Source: Arthrobacter sp. M4
GTDB taxonomy: Bacteria; Actinomycetota; Actinomycetes; Actinomycetales; Micrococcaceae
Reading direction: 5' to 3'
Assembly: GCF_020251205.1 (NCBI RefSeq)
Contig: NZ_JAIWYX010000007.1
Coordinates: 62,001 to 126,000, forward strand
DNA: 64,000 nucleotides
Positions 9,348 through 18,600 of the stretch are shown piece after piece; position 1 is the first letter of the stretch, and every line of letters starts with the position of its first letter. A program made the translations under genes and the position numbers. The notes beneath the pieces are model-generated. The model saw nothing but the letters and a program-made list of their open reading frames with translations, was not told the DNA's origin and searched no databases.

Positions 9348-10880
9348 TCGTGCGGCGTCAGACTGGCGGTATTCAGTGCCTTCCGAAGAACCGGTGCCTC
9401 GGTCAGAGCTGTCCGCGGAGCGGCCCACGGAGTCCTCGGCCTCGGGGGCTGGCGGTTCGGGACGATAAGGCAGGCTGACCACCAAAGTCGCGCCGCCGCC
9501 GTCGGTGGCTTCAACCCGAACGTGTCCGTGGTGTGAACCGACAATGGCGGCCACAATGGCAAGGCCGAGTCCGCTGCCGCCCGTATCCCGTGTGCGGGAG
9601 GTGTCTGCACGGTAGAAACGCTCGAAGATCCGGGGGGCCTCATCAGCCGGGATGCCCTGTCCGTGGTCCCTGATCTCCATAACGGACATCGCGGCCGGCC
9701 CGGCACCGCGGACACCAACGGCGATCTCGATCGGCGTCCCTTCAGGCGTGTAGCGCAAGGCGTTGCCCACAAGGTTGCCCAAGACTTGCCTTAGCTTGGC
9801 CTCATCGCCGTGGACCGGCGCCGGTGACGCCTTGGGGCCGTCCAAGCCGCACAGCGTGATCCGACGCCCAGATGCCGTTGCCTGCGAGTCCACCACGGCG
9901 TCATGGGCAAGCAGTTGCAAGTCGACGGGCTTGAGCTGGAGCGGCCGCTGCTCATCGAGGCGGGCGAGCAACAACAAGTCTTCCACCATGGACCCCATGC
10001 GCTTGGCCTCGCTCTCGATCCGTCCCATGGCCGTCGCAACGTCCTCTTCGGTGGGCAGCGCGCCGTGCCGGTAGAGCTCGGAGAATCCCCGGATGGTCAC
10101 CAGCGGAGTGCGCAATTCGTGCGAGGCGTCGGCGGCAAAGCGACGCATGCGGGCTTCGGAAGCGGCGCGGGCTGCGAAGGAGGCTTCGATATGGGCGAGC
10201 ATCGCATTGAGCGAACTAGCTAGCCGTCCCACCTCAGTTGCCTCATTCTCGATTTCAACACGGCGGGACAGGTCGCCGGCGGCGATCGCGGCAGCGGTTT
10301 TCTCCACCCTGCCCAGCGGCCTAAAGGACCTGGCGACGGTCCAGGTGGCTATGAAGAACGCCAAGATCAGCGTCAGCAGGCCCACTCCCACCACAACAAA
10401 CGTGGCGTGTTCCATGACCTTGTCCACGGGGGACAGGGGAAGCCCTACAAGCACCACGGCCTGGTTGTCATTGCTGTCCACCACGTTGACGGCAACAACA
10501 CGCCAATTTGCGTTGTCGGTGCCCTTGACCTGGAATGGTTCAAGGTCCCGGATTCTGGCCTCGGAGGGGGAAACGCTGGTGAGGGCCGGCCTGTCGGTCT
10601 TGCTGCCGCCGAAAACATACGGGGCTTGGCCGGAGCGATACAGAATCAGCGAATAATCCGTGGGGACGGCCGGGTTTGGCTCCTGAAGCTTGTCAAAAGA
10701 TTGCTGCCGCTGGGCGAGTTGGACCGCACCTCGGAGTTTGTCATCCACCTGGCCCTGGAGGAAGCTGCGAACCAGTGTGAGCGTTCCAGCTCCCGTCGCC
10801 GTGAGGGCAACCAAAAGCAGCCCCATCATGATGGCGACGAGCTGTGACCTCAGGGAGGCCGACTTCCAACGGTTTAGCAA
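9339..10880 (-). CDS. Two-component sensor histidine kinase
   Basis: This 513-residue membrane kinase has transmembrane helices at ~14-36 and ~157-180 flanking a ~120-residue extracytoplasmic sensor domain. A HAMP domain follows (~181-235), then HisKA with phospho-acceptor His in ASHELRTPLVTI, and a HATPase_c with N box NALRYTP, G1 DHGQGIP, F box FERFYR and G2 GSGLGLAI. The C-terminal ~40 residues are polar and low-complexity. It begins 2 bp after the stop of the response-regulator gene, so the two are one operon. The architecture resembles the actinobacterial TcrY/TrcS-type kinases; the stimulus is unknown. Confidence 0.95.
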   Translation of the reverse strand: MLNRWKSASLRSQLVAIMMGLLLVALTATGAGTLTLVRSFLQGQVDDKLRGAVQLAQRQQSFDKLQEPNPAVPTDYSLILYRSGQAPYVFGGSKTDRPALTSVSPSEARIRDLEPFQVKGTDNANWRVVAVNVVDSNDNQAVVLVGLPLSPVDKVMEHATFVVVGVGLLTLILAFFIATWTVARSFRPLGRVEKTAAAIAAGDLSRRVEIENEATEVGRLASSLNAMLAHIEASFAARAASEARMRRFAADASHELRTPLVTIRGFSELYRHGALPTEEDVATAMGRIESEAKRMGSMVEDLLLLARLDEQRPLQLKPVDLQLLAHDAVVDSQATASGRRITLCGLDGPKASPAPVHGDEAKLRQVLGNLVGNALRYTPEGTPIEIAVGVRGAGPAAMSVMEIRDHGQGIPADEAPRIFERFYRADTSRTRDTGGSGLGLAIVAAIVGSHHGHVRVEATDGGGATLVVSLPYRPEPPAPEAEDSVGRSADSSDRGTGSSEGTEYRQSDAARRN

Positions 10881-10882
10881 GA

Positions 10883-11602
10883 TTAACGCTTTTCGGCCGT
10901 TCGCAAGACGTAGCCAACGCCGCGCTTAGTTTGGATCAGCGGCGTGGAATCGGGATCGATCTCCACCTTGCGGCGGAGGTACGAAATGTAGGACTCCACA
11001 ATAGACGCATCCCCGTTGAAGTCGTACTCCCACACATGGTCCAGGATCTGCGCCTTGGAAAGAACCCGGTTGGGGTTGAGCATGAGGTAGCGCAACAGCT
11101 TGAACTCTGTGGGGGAGAGGTCGATGACGGTGCCGCCGCGGCGAACCTCGTGTGCGTCGTCGTCAAGCTCCAGGTCGTCAACGCGGATGACCGCGTCGTC
11201 GTCCTCCAGAGGTTGCGTCCGACGCAGCACGGCGCGAATGCGGGCCACAACCTCGTCCAGGCTGAAGGGCTTGGTGACGTAGTCGTCTCCACCCACCGTG
11301 AGGCCGGTGACCTTGTCCTCCGTGTCGTCCTTGGCCGTTAGGAACAGGACCGGGAAGTGCTTCCCGGCGGCTCGGAGCCGCCGTGTCACGGTGAAGCCGT
11401 CCATGTCCGGCAGCATAACGTCCAGGACGGCCAGATCCGGCGAATGCTGGTCGGCTGCGGCAAGGGCATCGCGGCCATTCGCCGCCGCCACTACCTCAAA
11501 GCCTGCAAACCGGAGGGACGTGGAAAGCAACTCGCGGATGTTCGGTTCGTCATCAACCACAAGGAGCTTTGCTTCGGGGCCGTTCTTCTTCATGGCATCC
11601 AT
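10883..11602 (-). CDS. OmpR/PhoB-type response regulator
   Basis: The protein has 239 residues. The receiver domain (~12-125) has the acidic pocket VVDDE (D17, D18), phospho-acceptor D61 (AVLDVMLPDMDG), the switch Thr (LFLTAKDD) and Lys in VTKPFS. The winged-helix DNA-binding domain (~140-235) carries LSPTEFKLLRYLMLN, YISYLRRKVE and TKRGVGYVLR. It pairs with the kinase immediately downstream. ATG 11602 is 4 nt after a GGGAG Shine-Dalgarno that forms one arm of a perfect hairpin (11607-11623); a second ATG lies at 11593. Confidence 0.95.
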   Translation of the reverse strand: MDAMKKNGPEAKLLVVDDEPNIRELLSTSLRFAGFEVVAAANGRDALAAADQHSPDLAVLDVMLPDMDGFTVTRRLRAAGKHFPVLFLTAKDDTEDKVTGLTVGGDDYVTKPFSLDEVVARIRAVLRRTQPLEDDDAVIRVDDLELDDDAHEVRRGGTVIDLSPTEFKLLRYLMLNPNRVLSKAQILDHVWEYDFNGDASIVESYISYLRRKVEIDPDSTPLIQTKRGVGYVLRTAEKR

Positions 11603-11606
11603 GATG

Positions 11607-11623
11607 CTCCCAGATACTGGGAG
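11607..11623. promoter_or_regulatory. Perfect inverted repeat covering the response-regulator ribosome binding site
   Basis: CTCCCAG-ATA-CTGGGAG is a perfect 7-bp stem with a 3-nt loop. On the minus strand its downstream arm contains the GGGAG Shine-Dalgarno of the response regulator. It could be an operator or a translation-limiting hairpin. Confidence 0.55.
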
Positions 11624-11660
11624 TTGTCTGGATGCTTGTTGGGAGTATCCTCACGCTGGG

Positions 11661-12416
11661 CTAGGATCCGAGGGCCATGCTAAGCGCGAGGGCTGTCATG
11701 GTCGCTGCTATGAGCACGTCCAGGATGCGCCAGGAGGCCGGGCGCGCAAAGACACCCCGCAGCAACCGGGCGCCGAAGCCCAGAGCCGAAAACCACAGTG
11801 AACTTGCCACCATGGCACCGGCACCGAAAGCCCACTGCATGCCCGGTCCCTGCTCAGCCGCCAAGGACCCCAGCAACACCACCGTGTCCAGGTAAACGTG
11901 CGGGTTAAGCCAGGTGAAGACCAGAGCGGTCGCGACGACGGCACACGCCTTAGTTGCTGCTGTACCAGCCGGGTGCTCGACGACGAGAGCGGCTTTTGCC
12001 ACGACGGTTACCGTCGGGGACCCGCCGCCGGCTAGCGCGGAACGTTGGGCGCTGCCGCCGGTGGCGGTGGCGTGCTCGACGGCGGCAGGCACCTGATCGA
12101 GCTCAGTCACCAAGTGCCTGCTTGTGAACACCCGCCGTGCCGCCATAAATCCGTAGCAAAGGAGGAAAGCTGCGCCCAGATACCTGAGGACAACCACCAC
12201 AATGGGCGCCGACTCGACCACCGCGCCCATGCCAACAACCCCGGCAGCAATCAGCAAGGCGTCCGAAAGTGCGCACACCAACACAATTGGCACAACGTGC
12301 TTGCCGAGGATTCCCTGACGCAGGACAAACGCGTTCTGGGCCCCGATCACAACAATGAGGGCGAGACCGGCCGCGAGCCCTGTGCCCGCGGCCTGGAGGA
12401 ATTGAACAAACTGCAT
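11661..12416 (-). CDS. LysE/ArgO-family amino-acid exporter
   Basis: This ~251-residue membrane protein has about six helices. The LysE-family start is clear: GLALIVVIGAQNAFVLRQG (glycine-rich first helix with the QNAFVLRQG signature), and later WLNPHVYLDTVVLLGSLA, the second signature with its NPHVYLD. The central loop (~105-155) is long and low-complexity compared with LysE. Members export lysine/arginine to prevent toxic build-up. The divergent LysR-type gene 69 bp away is ArgP/LysG-like, the standard partner, so induction by intracellular basic amino acids is expected from family knowledge. Confidence 0.92.
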   Translation of the reverse strand: MQFVQFLQAAGTGLAAGLALIVVIGAQNAFVLRQGILGKHVVPIVLVCALSDALLIAAGVVGMGAVVESAPIVVVVLRYLGAAFLLCYGFMAARRVFTSRHLVTELDQVPAAVEHATATGGSAQRSALAGGGSPTVTVVAKAALVVEHPAGTAATKACAVVATALVFTWLNPHVYLDTVVLLGSLAAEQGPGMQWAFGAGAMVASSLWFSALGFGARLLRGVFARPASWRILDVLIAATMTALALSMALGS

Positions 12417-12485
12417 GTATTCGACGCTATGGTCAAGCGACGCAACAGACCAGCTAAATATTCTAAGGATGATTAAGCTGTTCTT
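12417..12485. promoter_or_regulatory. Divergent promoter/operator region lysE-type / argP-type genes
   Basis: This 69-bp AT-richer intergenic segment lies between the divergent exporter and its LysR-type regulator. It contains AGCTAAATATTCTAAG and TTAAGCT, an imperfect dyad of the kind bound by LysR-type proteins. The exact site is not resolved. Confidence 0.45.
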
Positions 12486-13430
12486 ATGCCTCGCTTCTCA
12501 TCCGAACAACTGGAGACCTTCGCCGCAGTCTTGGGTGAGGGCACGCTAGAGGCGGCTGCCCGCCGGCTGCACGTCACGCCGTCGGCCGTTTCCCAGCGGC
12601 TCAAAGCGCTGGAGGAGCGGGCCGGCCAGGTGCTGCTGCAACGCAGCAACCCTACGGAGGCGACGCCAGCTGGACAGGTGATTTTGCGGCTCGCCCGGCA
12701 GTTGGCCTTGCTCGAGGATGACGCCGGACGGGAACTGGGGATTTCCGGACAGGGGTCCCAACATGTCGCCATGCCACTTGGAGTCAATGCCGACTCGCTG
12801 GCTGTCTGGTTCCTGCAGGCCCTGGCCCACGTTCCGCCGGACCTTCAGGTCACCTTCGAACTCCACCGTGACGACGAGCAGCATTCAACGGACATGTTGC
12901 GCTCCGGGACGGTCATGGCTGCGGTCACCGCCACTCCGGAGCCGGTGCAGGGATGCCGCGTGGAGCCGCTTGGCCAGATGCGGTATCGGGCAGTGGCGTC
13001 GCCGGCGTTCGTTGCCCGCTGGCTCCCGCAACTCGACGACGGCGGAACGGTCGCCGCAAAGGCGCTCAACGCGGCGCCCGCCGTCGACTTTGACCGGAAG
13101 GACTCGTATCAGTGGCGATTTGTTGAAACGTTGTTCGTGAAGGAGACAGCGCGGAAGAAGGCATCGCAGGACAGACCGCCGCTGGGCCCCCGGCACTACG
13201 TTCCTGCCGCGATGGACTTTGCCCAGGCCATCCGCCTGGGTCTTGGCTGGGGCCTGGTTCCGGAAGCACACTGCGGCCCCGACCTTGCGGAAGGCACCCT
13301 GGTGGAGTTGGCCCCAAACGACCCCTTCGACGTCGCGCTGTACTGGCAGCGCTGGAAGATCCAGTCACCGCTGCTGGACTTGGTGAGCGCAACTGTCAGG
13401 GAAACAGCTTCAAAGCATCTTCACGGTTAG
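12486..13430 (+). CDS. LysR-type regulator, ArgP/LysG family
   Basis: The protein has 314 residues. The N-terminal winged HTH (~1-60: FSSEQLETFAAVLGEGTLEA, LHVTPSAVSQRLKALE) is followed by a LysR effector domain. ArgP-family traits include VAMPLGVNADSLAVWFLQAL and AMDFAQAIRLGLGWGLVPE. It is expected to activate the divergent LysE-type exporter when lysine or arginine is high. The last 4 bp overlap the stop of the convergent XPB helicase gene. Confidence 0.93.
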   Translation: MPRFSSEQLETFAAVLGEGTLEAAARRLHVTPSAVSQRLKALEERAGQVLLQRSNPTEATPAGQVILRLARQLALLEDDAGRELGISGQGSQHVAMPLGVNADSLAVWFLQALAHVPPDLQVTFELHRDDEQHSTDMLRSGTVMAAVTATPEPVQGCRVEPLGQMRYRAVASPAFVARWLPQLDDGGTVAAKALNAAPAVDFDRKDSYQWRFVETLFVKETARKKASQDRPPLGPRHYVPAAMDFAQAIRLGLGWGLVPEAHCGPDLAEGTLVELAPNDPFDVALYWQRWKIQSPLLDLVSATVRETASKHLHG

Positions 13431-15070
13431 CCCTTGGCCACGTCCTTGGCGTCCATGATCCTGTAGGCGTAGCCCTGTTCCGCCAGGAAGCGCTGCCGCT
13501 TGGCGGCGAACTCCTGGTCCAAGGTGTCCCTGGCAACCAGGGAGTAGAACCTCGCGGCGCGGCCATCCTGCTTCGGTCGCAGCAGTCGGCCTAGCCTTTG
13601 TGCCTCTTCCTGTCGGGAGCCGAATGAGCCGGACACCTGAATGGCCACCGAGGCCTCAGGAAGGTCAATGGAGAAATTTGCCACCTTGGAGACCACCAGC
13701 GTCTTGACCTCGCCCGCACGGAACTGGTTAAAGAGCTTTTGCCTAAGGCGGACTGAGGTGTCGCCCTTGATGACGGGGGCGTCCAGACGCTCGCCGATCT
13801 CGTCGAGTTGGTCGATGTATTGGCCGATCACCAGCAATTGCTCGCCGCGGTGAAGCGACACGATCTCCTCAACAAGCGCGGTTTTGGTTTCCGTGGTGGA
13901 GCACAGGCGATATTTGTCTGCGTCGTCAGCCATGGCGTAAGCCACGCGCTCGTCGTTCGGCAGGTCAACGCGCACCTCCACGCAATCCGCAGGTGCAATG
14001 TACCCCTGTGCCTCGATGTCCTTCCAAGGTGCGTCATACCGTTTGGGCCCGATCAGGCTGAACACCTCACCTTCGCGTCCGTCCTCGCGAACCAGCGTTG
14101 CGGTGAGCCCCAGTCGGCGGCGGGCCTGCAAGTCGGCCGTCATCCGGAAGATCGGGGCCGGCAGCAGATGGACTTCGTCGTAAATGATGAGTCCCCAGTC
14201 GTGCCCGTCTACGAGTTCCAGGTGGGGGTAGAGCCCACCCCGCTTGGTGGTGAGCACCTGGTACGTGGCGATCGTGACGGGCCGGACCTCCTTGACCTGC
14301 CCGGAGTACTCGCCGATCTCCTGCTCTGTGAGGGACGTCCGCTTGAGCAGTTCGTCCTTCCATTGCCGGGCGGCGACCGTATTGGTCACCAGGATCAGCG
14401 TGGTGGTGGAGCTCGTCGCCATCGCCGCCGCGCCCACCAACGTCTTGCCGGCACCACATGGGAGAACGACGACGCCGCTGCCGCCGGCCCAGAAGTTTTC
14501 CGCGGCCAGCTTTTGGTAGGGGCGCAGATGCCACCCTTCTTCGTGGAGCATGATCGGATGCGGCGTCCCATCCACGTAACCGGCCAGGTCCTCTGCCGGC
14601 CAGCCCAGCTTGAGCAGCAACTGCTTCAACTGGCCCCGTTGGGAAGAATGGACAACTACGGTCTCGCCGTCGATGCGTGGACCAAGGAGCGGCTCGATTT
14701 TCTTGGCGTGGATGACCTCTTCCAACACGGGGTAGTCGTCCGTTCTCATCACCAGGCCGTGCCGGGGGTCTTTCTCCAGCCGCAGCCGGCCGTAGCGGGA
14801 CATTGTTTCTTCAATGTCGATGAGCAAGGAATGCGGTACGGGAAAGCGCGAGTAGCGGAGCAGTGTGTCCAGGACCCGCTCCGCATCCAGCCCGGCCGCC
14901 CGTGCGTTCCATAGGCCCAGGGGCGTCAAACGGTAGGTGTGAACATGTTCCGGGGCGCGCTCCAGTTCCGCGAAGGCGGCGATCGCGTGCCTAGCCTCTG
15001 TGGCCAGCTTGTGCTCGACCTCCAGGAGGATGGTCTTGTCGCTTTGAACGATTAAAGGACCGTCGGTCAC
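13427..15070 (-). CDS. DNA repair helicase XPB-type (bacterial XPB, SF2)
   Basis: The protein has 547 residues. An N-terminal damage-recognition-like domain (~1-180) precedes an SF2 helicase core: motif I LPCGAGKTLVG, motif II YDEVHLLP, motif III GLTATLVRED, motif IV-V region VVSKVANFSIDLPEA and motif VI QEEAQRLGRLLRPK. Bacterial XPB is an ATP-dependent 3'-5' helicase implicated in repair and transcription-coupled processes. Its start lies 1 bp after the stop of the 862-aa helicase-associated gene, so the two are probably translated from one message, the common actinobacterial arrangement. Confidence 0.95.
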   Translation of the reverse strand: MTDGPLIVQSDKTILLEVEHKLATEARHAIAAFAELERAPEHVHTYRLTPLGLWNARAAGLDAERVLDTLLRYSRFPVPHSLLIDIEETMSRYGRLRLEKDPRHGLVMRTDDYPVLEEVIHAKKIEPLLGPRIDGETVVVHSSQRGQLKQLLLKLGWPAEDLAGYVDGTPHPIMLHEEGWHLRPYQKLAAENFWAGGSGVVVLPCGAGKTLVGAAAMATSSTTTLILVTNTVAARQWKDELLKRTSLTEQEIGEYSGQVKEVRPVTIATYQVLTTKRGGLYPHLELVDGHDWGLIIYDEVHLLPAPIFRMTADLQARRRLGLTATLVREDGREGEVFSLIGPKRYDAPWKDIEAQGYIAPADCVEVRVDLPNDERVAYAMADDADKYRLCSTTETKTALVEEIVSLHRGEQLLVIGQYIDQLDEIGERLDAPVIKGDTSVRLRQKLFNQFRAGEVKTLVVSKVANFSIDLPEASVAIQVSGSFGSRQEEAQRLGRLLRPKQDGRAARFYSLVARDTLDQEFAAKRQRFLAEQGYAYRIMDAKDVAKG

Positions 15071-15071
15071 T

Positions 15072-17657
15072 CTATTCTCCCCGTGTAGTCAAAGGTTGAT
15101 CGGGTTCCGGTGCGCGGTCCGCCGACCTGATGACATTTGCCGGTCCGACGTCGATGATCCTGTGCAGGGAAAGAACCCGTTCGGTGTCCCGGCGGGGATC
15201 GAAGACGCGCACCCGTCCGCCGGAGACTGATACGGGAACCACCGTCTCTTCCACGGCATTCCCTTCACCGTCCACTACGTTGATGGAAACTGCCTGCCGC
15301 AGCCGGATAGCGCGGTGCAGCGCCTCCAGCCCAAGCTGCGTAACAGTCTCGGCCCCGGAAAACCCCGAACTCCCTGCGACACGGTGATGCTGGCGCAGCG
15401 TCGCCAGCTGCGCGTCGACGTCGTCCTCCGAAGGCGCCGCGCGCGGTGCCGTGTAGACCGGGCGTGCCGCGGCGACGGCAAGCGAGCGCTTGAGCCGCAC
15501 GCCCGAGTCCTTTTCGTCCAGCGTGGGCGTGAGGCCCAACTCCCGCAGTACCCTGGCTGTTTCCCGGGGGCTGGCTGCAGATGTAAGCACGGTTGGCGCC
15601 AGCTTCACAAGCCCCAGGGAGCTGGCGCCGGGCTCGGCCAGCAAATCCGTGATGGCCGCTTCGTCGTCGCTCTGGATGAAAGCTGCCGCCGTGGCTACGC
15701 GGAGCCTGCCATGGCGCGACGCCGTATCCGCCACCATGTATTCCAAAGGCTGCGGCACCGCCGTCGCGCTGTGTTCCCGGAGGAAAGCCAGCAAGGAGGC
15801 CGCGTCGAATCCGGAATCAAGCGCCCTGCGGATCGACTCCTGGGAGAAGCGGTAGATCGTGGCGGGGCCTTGCCCCTCTGCATCGGCCATCCCCTGCAGC
15901 CGTCTGCTTAGCTCGGGGGAGAGGTATCCGGGTGCTACGGCAGTAAGGTCCGCCTGCAGCAGAAAGTGGTTCAGTGCCGCGGGCAGGTGCTCACCGAGGA
16001 TTTCCAACGCCTCGTCAGGGCGGTCCGCGGCGATTGCCGAACCAAGCTGGGTCAGCGCGCCGGAACCCATGAGGCCAAGCAGTTCAGCCTCGTGCAGGAT
16101 CCCATCCACCAGCGTATTGAATCGCCGCGTCATCCGCGGCTGCGCCCAGTCGGCCCGTTCAAGGACGACGGCGGCATCGAGCACAGGCGCCCGGCCGTCC
16201 GGCGCGCCCGCCTCGGTGGTCAGCTCGGCGAGGATTTCCAAGACCCGACGGCGGACCAACGGGGCATCGGGGCGCTGGGCTTCGCCGGACAGCGCGTTGA
16301 TGGCGGTCGATCCTTGTCCGCGGTGGCCTGTTGATGCCGGCTGCACTGGACTGCGGTTGCGCGAGTTGACCGACTGCGTGGCGGCTGCAGCTGGTCCCGG
16401 AACGCCCATCTGGCCGGGAGACGGCTGCCCGACCATGGACGGGACACGCTCGCTGGACAGCCATGCGTTTACCAGCCACAGCCATTGTTCCTTCCGGGGC
16501 AGTTCCAGCCATTCCAGCGGCGACGGCTGGACCCAGGTGGAACTGTCAACATCCAGGCGCAGCAGCCCGGACAGTGCGCAGAGTTCCAGTAACAGGGCCG
16601 TCTCGCCCACTTCCAAGCGGATCGCATCGGCAAGGCGACGGAGTTCGCGGACTCCCACGCCCCCGGTCCTGAGCGTCGTCAGCGGCTGGGCACGGACGGC
16701 GGCCACCAGTTCGCTGCAGAGGCGCAGGGTTTCCGCGATGGCTCCCAACGCGGCATTCCGCCGTAGCAGTGCACTGGTCTCGCCCAGGGTGGGCACCGGT
16801 GGCTTGCGGAGGAAGTTGGGGATGATCGCGCCGCCGCGCAGGGCAAGGCCGACACTGTGCGGCAGTTCTACGTGGGCCGCGTCCAGGGGCACCAGCAGGC
16901 CGCGGGCAAGCAGCCAATCGACAGGTCCGACGTCGGGCGCCTCCTTGGCGAGCGACAAGCGGCGCTGCGCCTGCGGCACCGCCCCCATGGCCCACGTGCC
17001 GAATCGATCCAGCAGCGTCCTCGTTCGTTCCGGCGCCTTGGAGAGGATGGTCTCGAGCCGCTCAGGTGAGGAAGTCCAGTGCTGCAAGGCAAGGGCAGCT
17101 TCGAATGGACTTCCGGCCTCTTTGATGTCAGCACCCGCCGTGCGCAGTTCGGAGACGATCTGGACAACCCGCTGGGCGAACGCAGGCAGCAGGCGCACCA
17201 GTTCGGTATAGCTGCGTCCTAGTCCGGCAGGGTAGATGCCGATGACCTCCTTGAGGCTGCCAACGGGAAGGTAGTACCTGTGCCGTGAAGGGGAATCCGA
17301 AAAGCCCGATGGCGGGTCCACGCGCTGCAGGAGGGCCAGGTCTTGGAGACCATGGAGGATGGGCTCGAGCCCGGCGATGGTGGCCCCCGCAATCACCTTC
17401 TTAAGCTCTACCGCCGAAACACTGTGTCCCGTGTCTGTGTTGGTGGTGAGGTGGACGGCCTCGATCACCTGGAGTTGGGGCTTGGTGAGGCGCTCCAAAG
17501 CACGCTGTACGCTGACCCGGGAACTTGCGCGGGCAGCGAGGGCAGCGAAGTCCGGGACCGGGGGAGACATGAGGTCGGGACGCGCGGCAAAGAGCGAACG
17601 CAGCGAGTCGTCGTCGCGTGCTTCAAGTTCGTTGCTGAGAGCGCGAATGAGGGACAT
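15072..17657 (-). CDS. Helicase-associated domain protein (Helicase_C_3), partner of XPB
   Basis: This is a large 861-residue protein without Walker motifs. Its N-terminus (MSLIRALSNELEARDDDSLR) and its C-terminal domain (~640-790: RRALDSGFDAASLLAFLREH, YMVADTASRHGRLRVATAAA, PTVLTSAASPRETARVLRELG) match the actinobacterial helicase-associated family that sits directly upstream of XPB. The last ~90 residues contain a small beta domain resembling a WYL-type fold (AIRLRQAVSINVVDGEGN ... VRVFDPRRDTERVLSLHRI). A Gln/Ser/Pro-rich stretch (~410-460) separates halves. It presumably works with XPB; the mechanism is unknown. ATG 17657 is chosen over the adjacent ATG 17660. Confidence 0.88.
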   Translation of the reverse strand: MSLIRALSNELEARDDDSLRSLFAARPDLMSPPVPDFAALAARASSRVSVQRALERLTKPQLQVIEAVHLTTNTDTGHSVSAVELKKVIAGATIAGLEPILHGLQDLALLQRVDPPSGFSDSPSRHRYYLPVGSLKEVIGIYPAGLGRSYTELVRLLPAFAQRVVQIVSELRTAGADIKEAGSPFEAALALQHWTSSPERLETILSKAPERTRTLLDRFGTWAMGAVPQAQRRLSLAKEAPDVGPVDWLLARGLLVPLDAAHVELPHSVGLALRGGAIIPNFLRKPPVPTLGETSALLRRNAALGAIAETLRLCSELVAAVRAQPLTTLRTGGVGVRELRRLADAIRLEVGETALLLELCALSGLLRLDVDSSTWVQPSPLEWLELPRKEQWLWLVNAWLSSERVPSMVGQPSPGQMGVPGPAAAATQSVNSRNRSPVQPASTGHRGQGSTAINALSGEAQRPDAPLVRRRVLEILAELTTEAGAPDGRAPVLDAAVVLERADWAQPRMTRRFNTLVDGILHEAELLGLMGSGALTQLGSAIAADRPDEALEILGEHLPAALNHFLLQADLTAVAPGYLSPELSRRLQGMADAEGQGPATIYRFSQESIRRALDSGFDAASLLAFLREHSATAVPQPLEYMVADTASRHGRLRVATAAAFIQSDDEAAITDLLAEPGASSLGLVKLAPTVLTSAASPRETARVLRELGLTPTLDEKDSGVRLKRSLAVAAARPVYTAPRAAPSEDDVDAQLATLRQHHRVAGSSGFSGAETVTQLGLEALHRAIRLRQAVSINVVDGEGNAVEETVVPVSVSGGRVRVFDPRRDTERVLSLHRIIDVGPANVIRSADRAPEPDQPLTTRGE

Positions 17658-17729
17658 CACCTCAACGTTACCGCTTGGCCGAGGGACCGTTTCCCGGAGA
17701 ACCTCGGCAGGAATGTAGTGCTCCGGAGA

Positions 17730-17945
17730 TTACTGCTGCCGGCGGCGGAGGACGCTGTCTACCACCAAGTAGACCAGCAGGATAAACGCTATCGGAAGTC
17801 CATACAGGGCCGTGGCCGTCACCCAAGCCGGAGCGATGCCTCCACCTGCGGCAATGGCCATGACGACGCCGACGGCCGCCAAGGACAGGACGGCCAGGAC
17901 AGCGGCAACAACCGTCAATGGCCGGCGGAAGCGGTTCGGAATCAT
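17730..17945 (-). CDS. Small two-helix membrane protein of unknown function
   Basis: This 71-residue protein has a basic N-terminus (MIPNRFRRP), helix 1 (~10-32, VVAAVLAVLSLAAVGVVMAI), a short Gly/Pro turn, helix 2 (~42-63, LYGLPIAFILLVYLVVD) and a basic C-terminus (RRRQQ). Both ends are therefore likely cytoplasmic. I do not recognise a family. It lies upstream of, and on the same strand as, the helicase-associated gene with a 72-bp gap. Confidence 0.75.
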   Translation of the reverse strand: MIPNRFRRPLTVVAAVLAVLSLAAVGVVMAIAAGGGIAPAWVTATALYGLPIAFILLVYLVVDSVLRRRQQ

Positions 17946-18208
17946 ATGAGCAACGCTAACAGCAGCGGAAGTCCGGTTTTGCCTAGTATCGCGTGCCTAC
18001 TGTGACGCGACGTGTGTGACGGGGGCCGCCAAGGCGCGTTTCGTGGCCCGGGCACGATAACCTTGAATGAGAGTAGACCAGCACAGACCGGACCCAGCCA
18101 CATCAATGAAGAGCGATGTCACAGCGAGCGTCCTGTGGACCCCGCGGGTGCCCGTGGTTTTGTGCTGGGCGGATATGCCCCATGCGATACATGAAGAAGG
18201 TTGATTAA
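17946..18208. other. 263-bp intergenic region before the long cold-shock gene
   Basis: No gene is supported. It holds two direct copies of TGTGACG (in CTACTGTGACGCGACG and GTGTGTGACGG) near 18001-18019 and, near its end, GAAGAAGG (18193-18200), the Shine-Dalgarno of the downstream gene. A long leader would fit a cold-shock mRNA, but no promoter can be assigned. Confidence 0.4.
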
Positions 18209-18592
18209 GTGCCCACCGGCAAGGTCAAGTGGTATGACAAGGACAAAGGCTTCGGATTCCTCGCGGCCGAAGACGGTCAGGAAGTGTTCCTGCCCAAGTC
18301 GGCGCTGCCGGCTGGCTTGAGCGATCTCAAAGCTGGAACACGCGTTGAGTTCGGTGTCGCTGACGGCCGCCGCGGCGCCCAAGCCCTCGGTCTGCGCGTC
18401 CTGGAGAAGACCCCCTCCATTGCCCGGGCCAAGCGCATGAACGCAAAGGAACTTGCACCGCTGGTCCAGGACCTCGTATCAGTGCTGGACAACCTTTCCG
18501 GCACGCTTTCCTCCGGCAAGTACCCGGACAGCAACAAGGGCAAGGCCATCGCGGCTGCCCTGCGCAAGGTCGCCGAAGAGCTGGACGCCTAG
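18209..18592 (+). CDS. Long cold-shock-domain protein
   Basis: The protein has 127 residues. Residues 1-66 form a cold-shock domain (GKVKWYDKDKGFGFLAAED, EVFLPKSAL) in which the usual DVFVHxS is EVFLPKS, so the RNP2 His is lost. Residues ~67-127 are a helical extension (KRMNAKELAPLVQDLVSVLD, KGKAIAAALRKVAEELDA) seen in an actinobacterial subgroup. GTG at 18209 follows GAAGAAGG. DUF3027 follows after 8 bp, so the two are probably cotranscribed. An RNA-binding role is likely; the extension may mediate dimerisation (inference). Confidence 0.93.
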   Translation: MPTGKVKWYDKDKGFGFLAAEDGQEVFLPKSALPAGLSDLKAGTRVEFGVADGRRGAQALGLRVLEKTPSIARAKRMNAKELAPLVQDLVSVLDNLSGTLSSGKYPDSNKGKAIAAALRKVAEELDA

Positions 18593-18600
18593 GGCCGCGC

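Noticed and set aside
17946..18208. Possible small ORF (18012-18194) before the long cold-shock gene
   Set aside because: No ribosome binding site, Arg/Gly/Pro-rich composition and no family resemblance; more likely mRNA leader.
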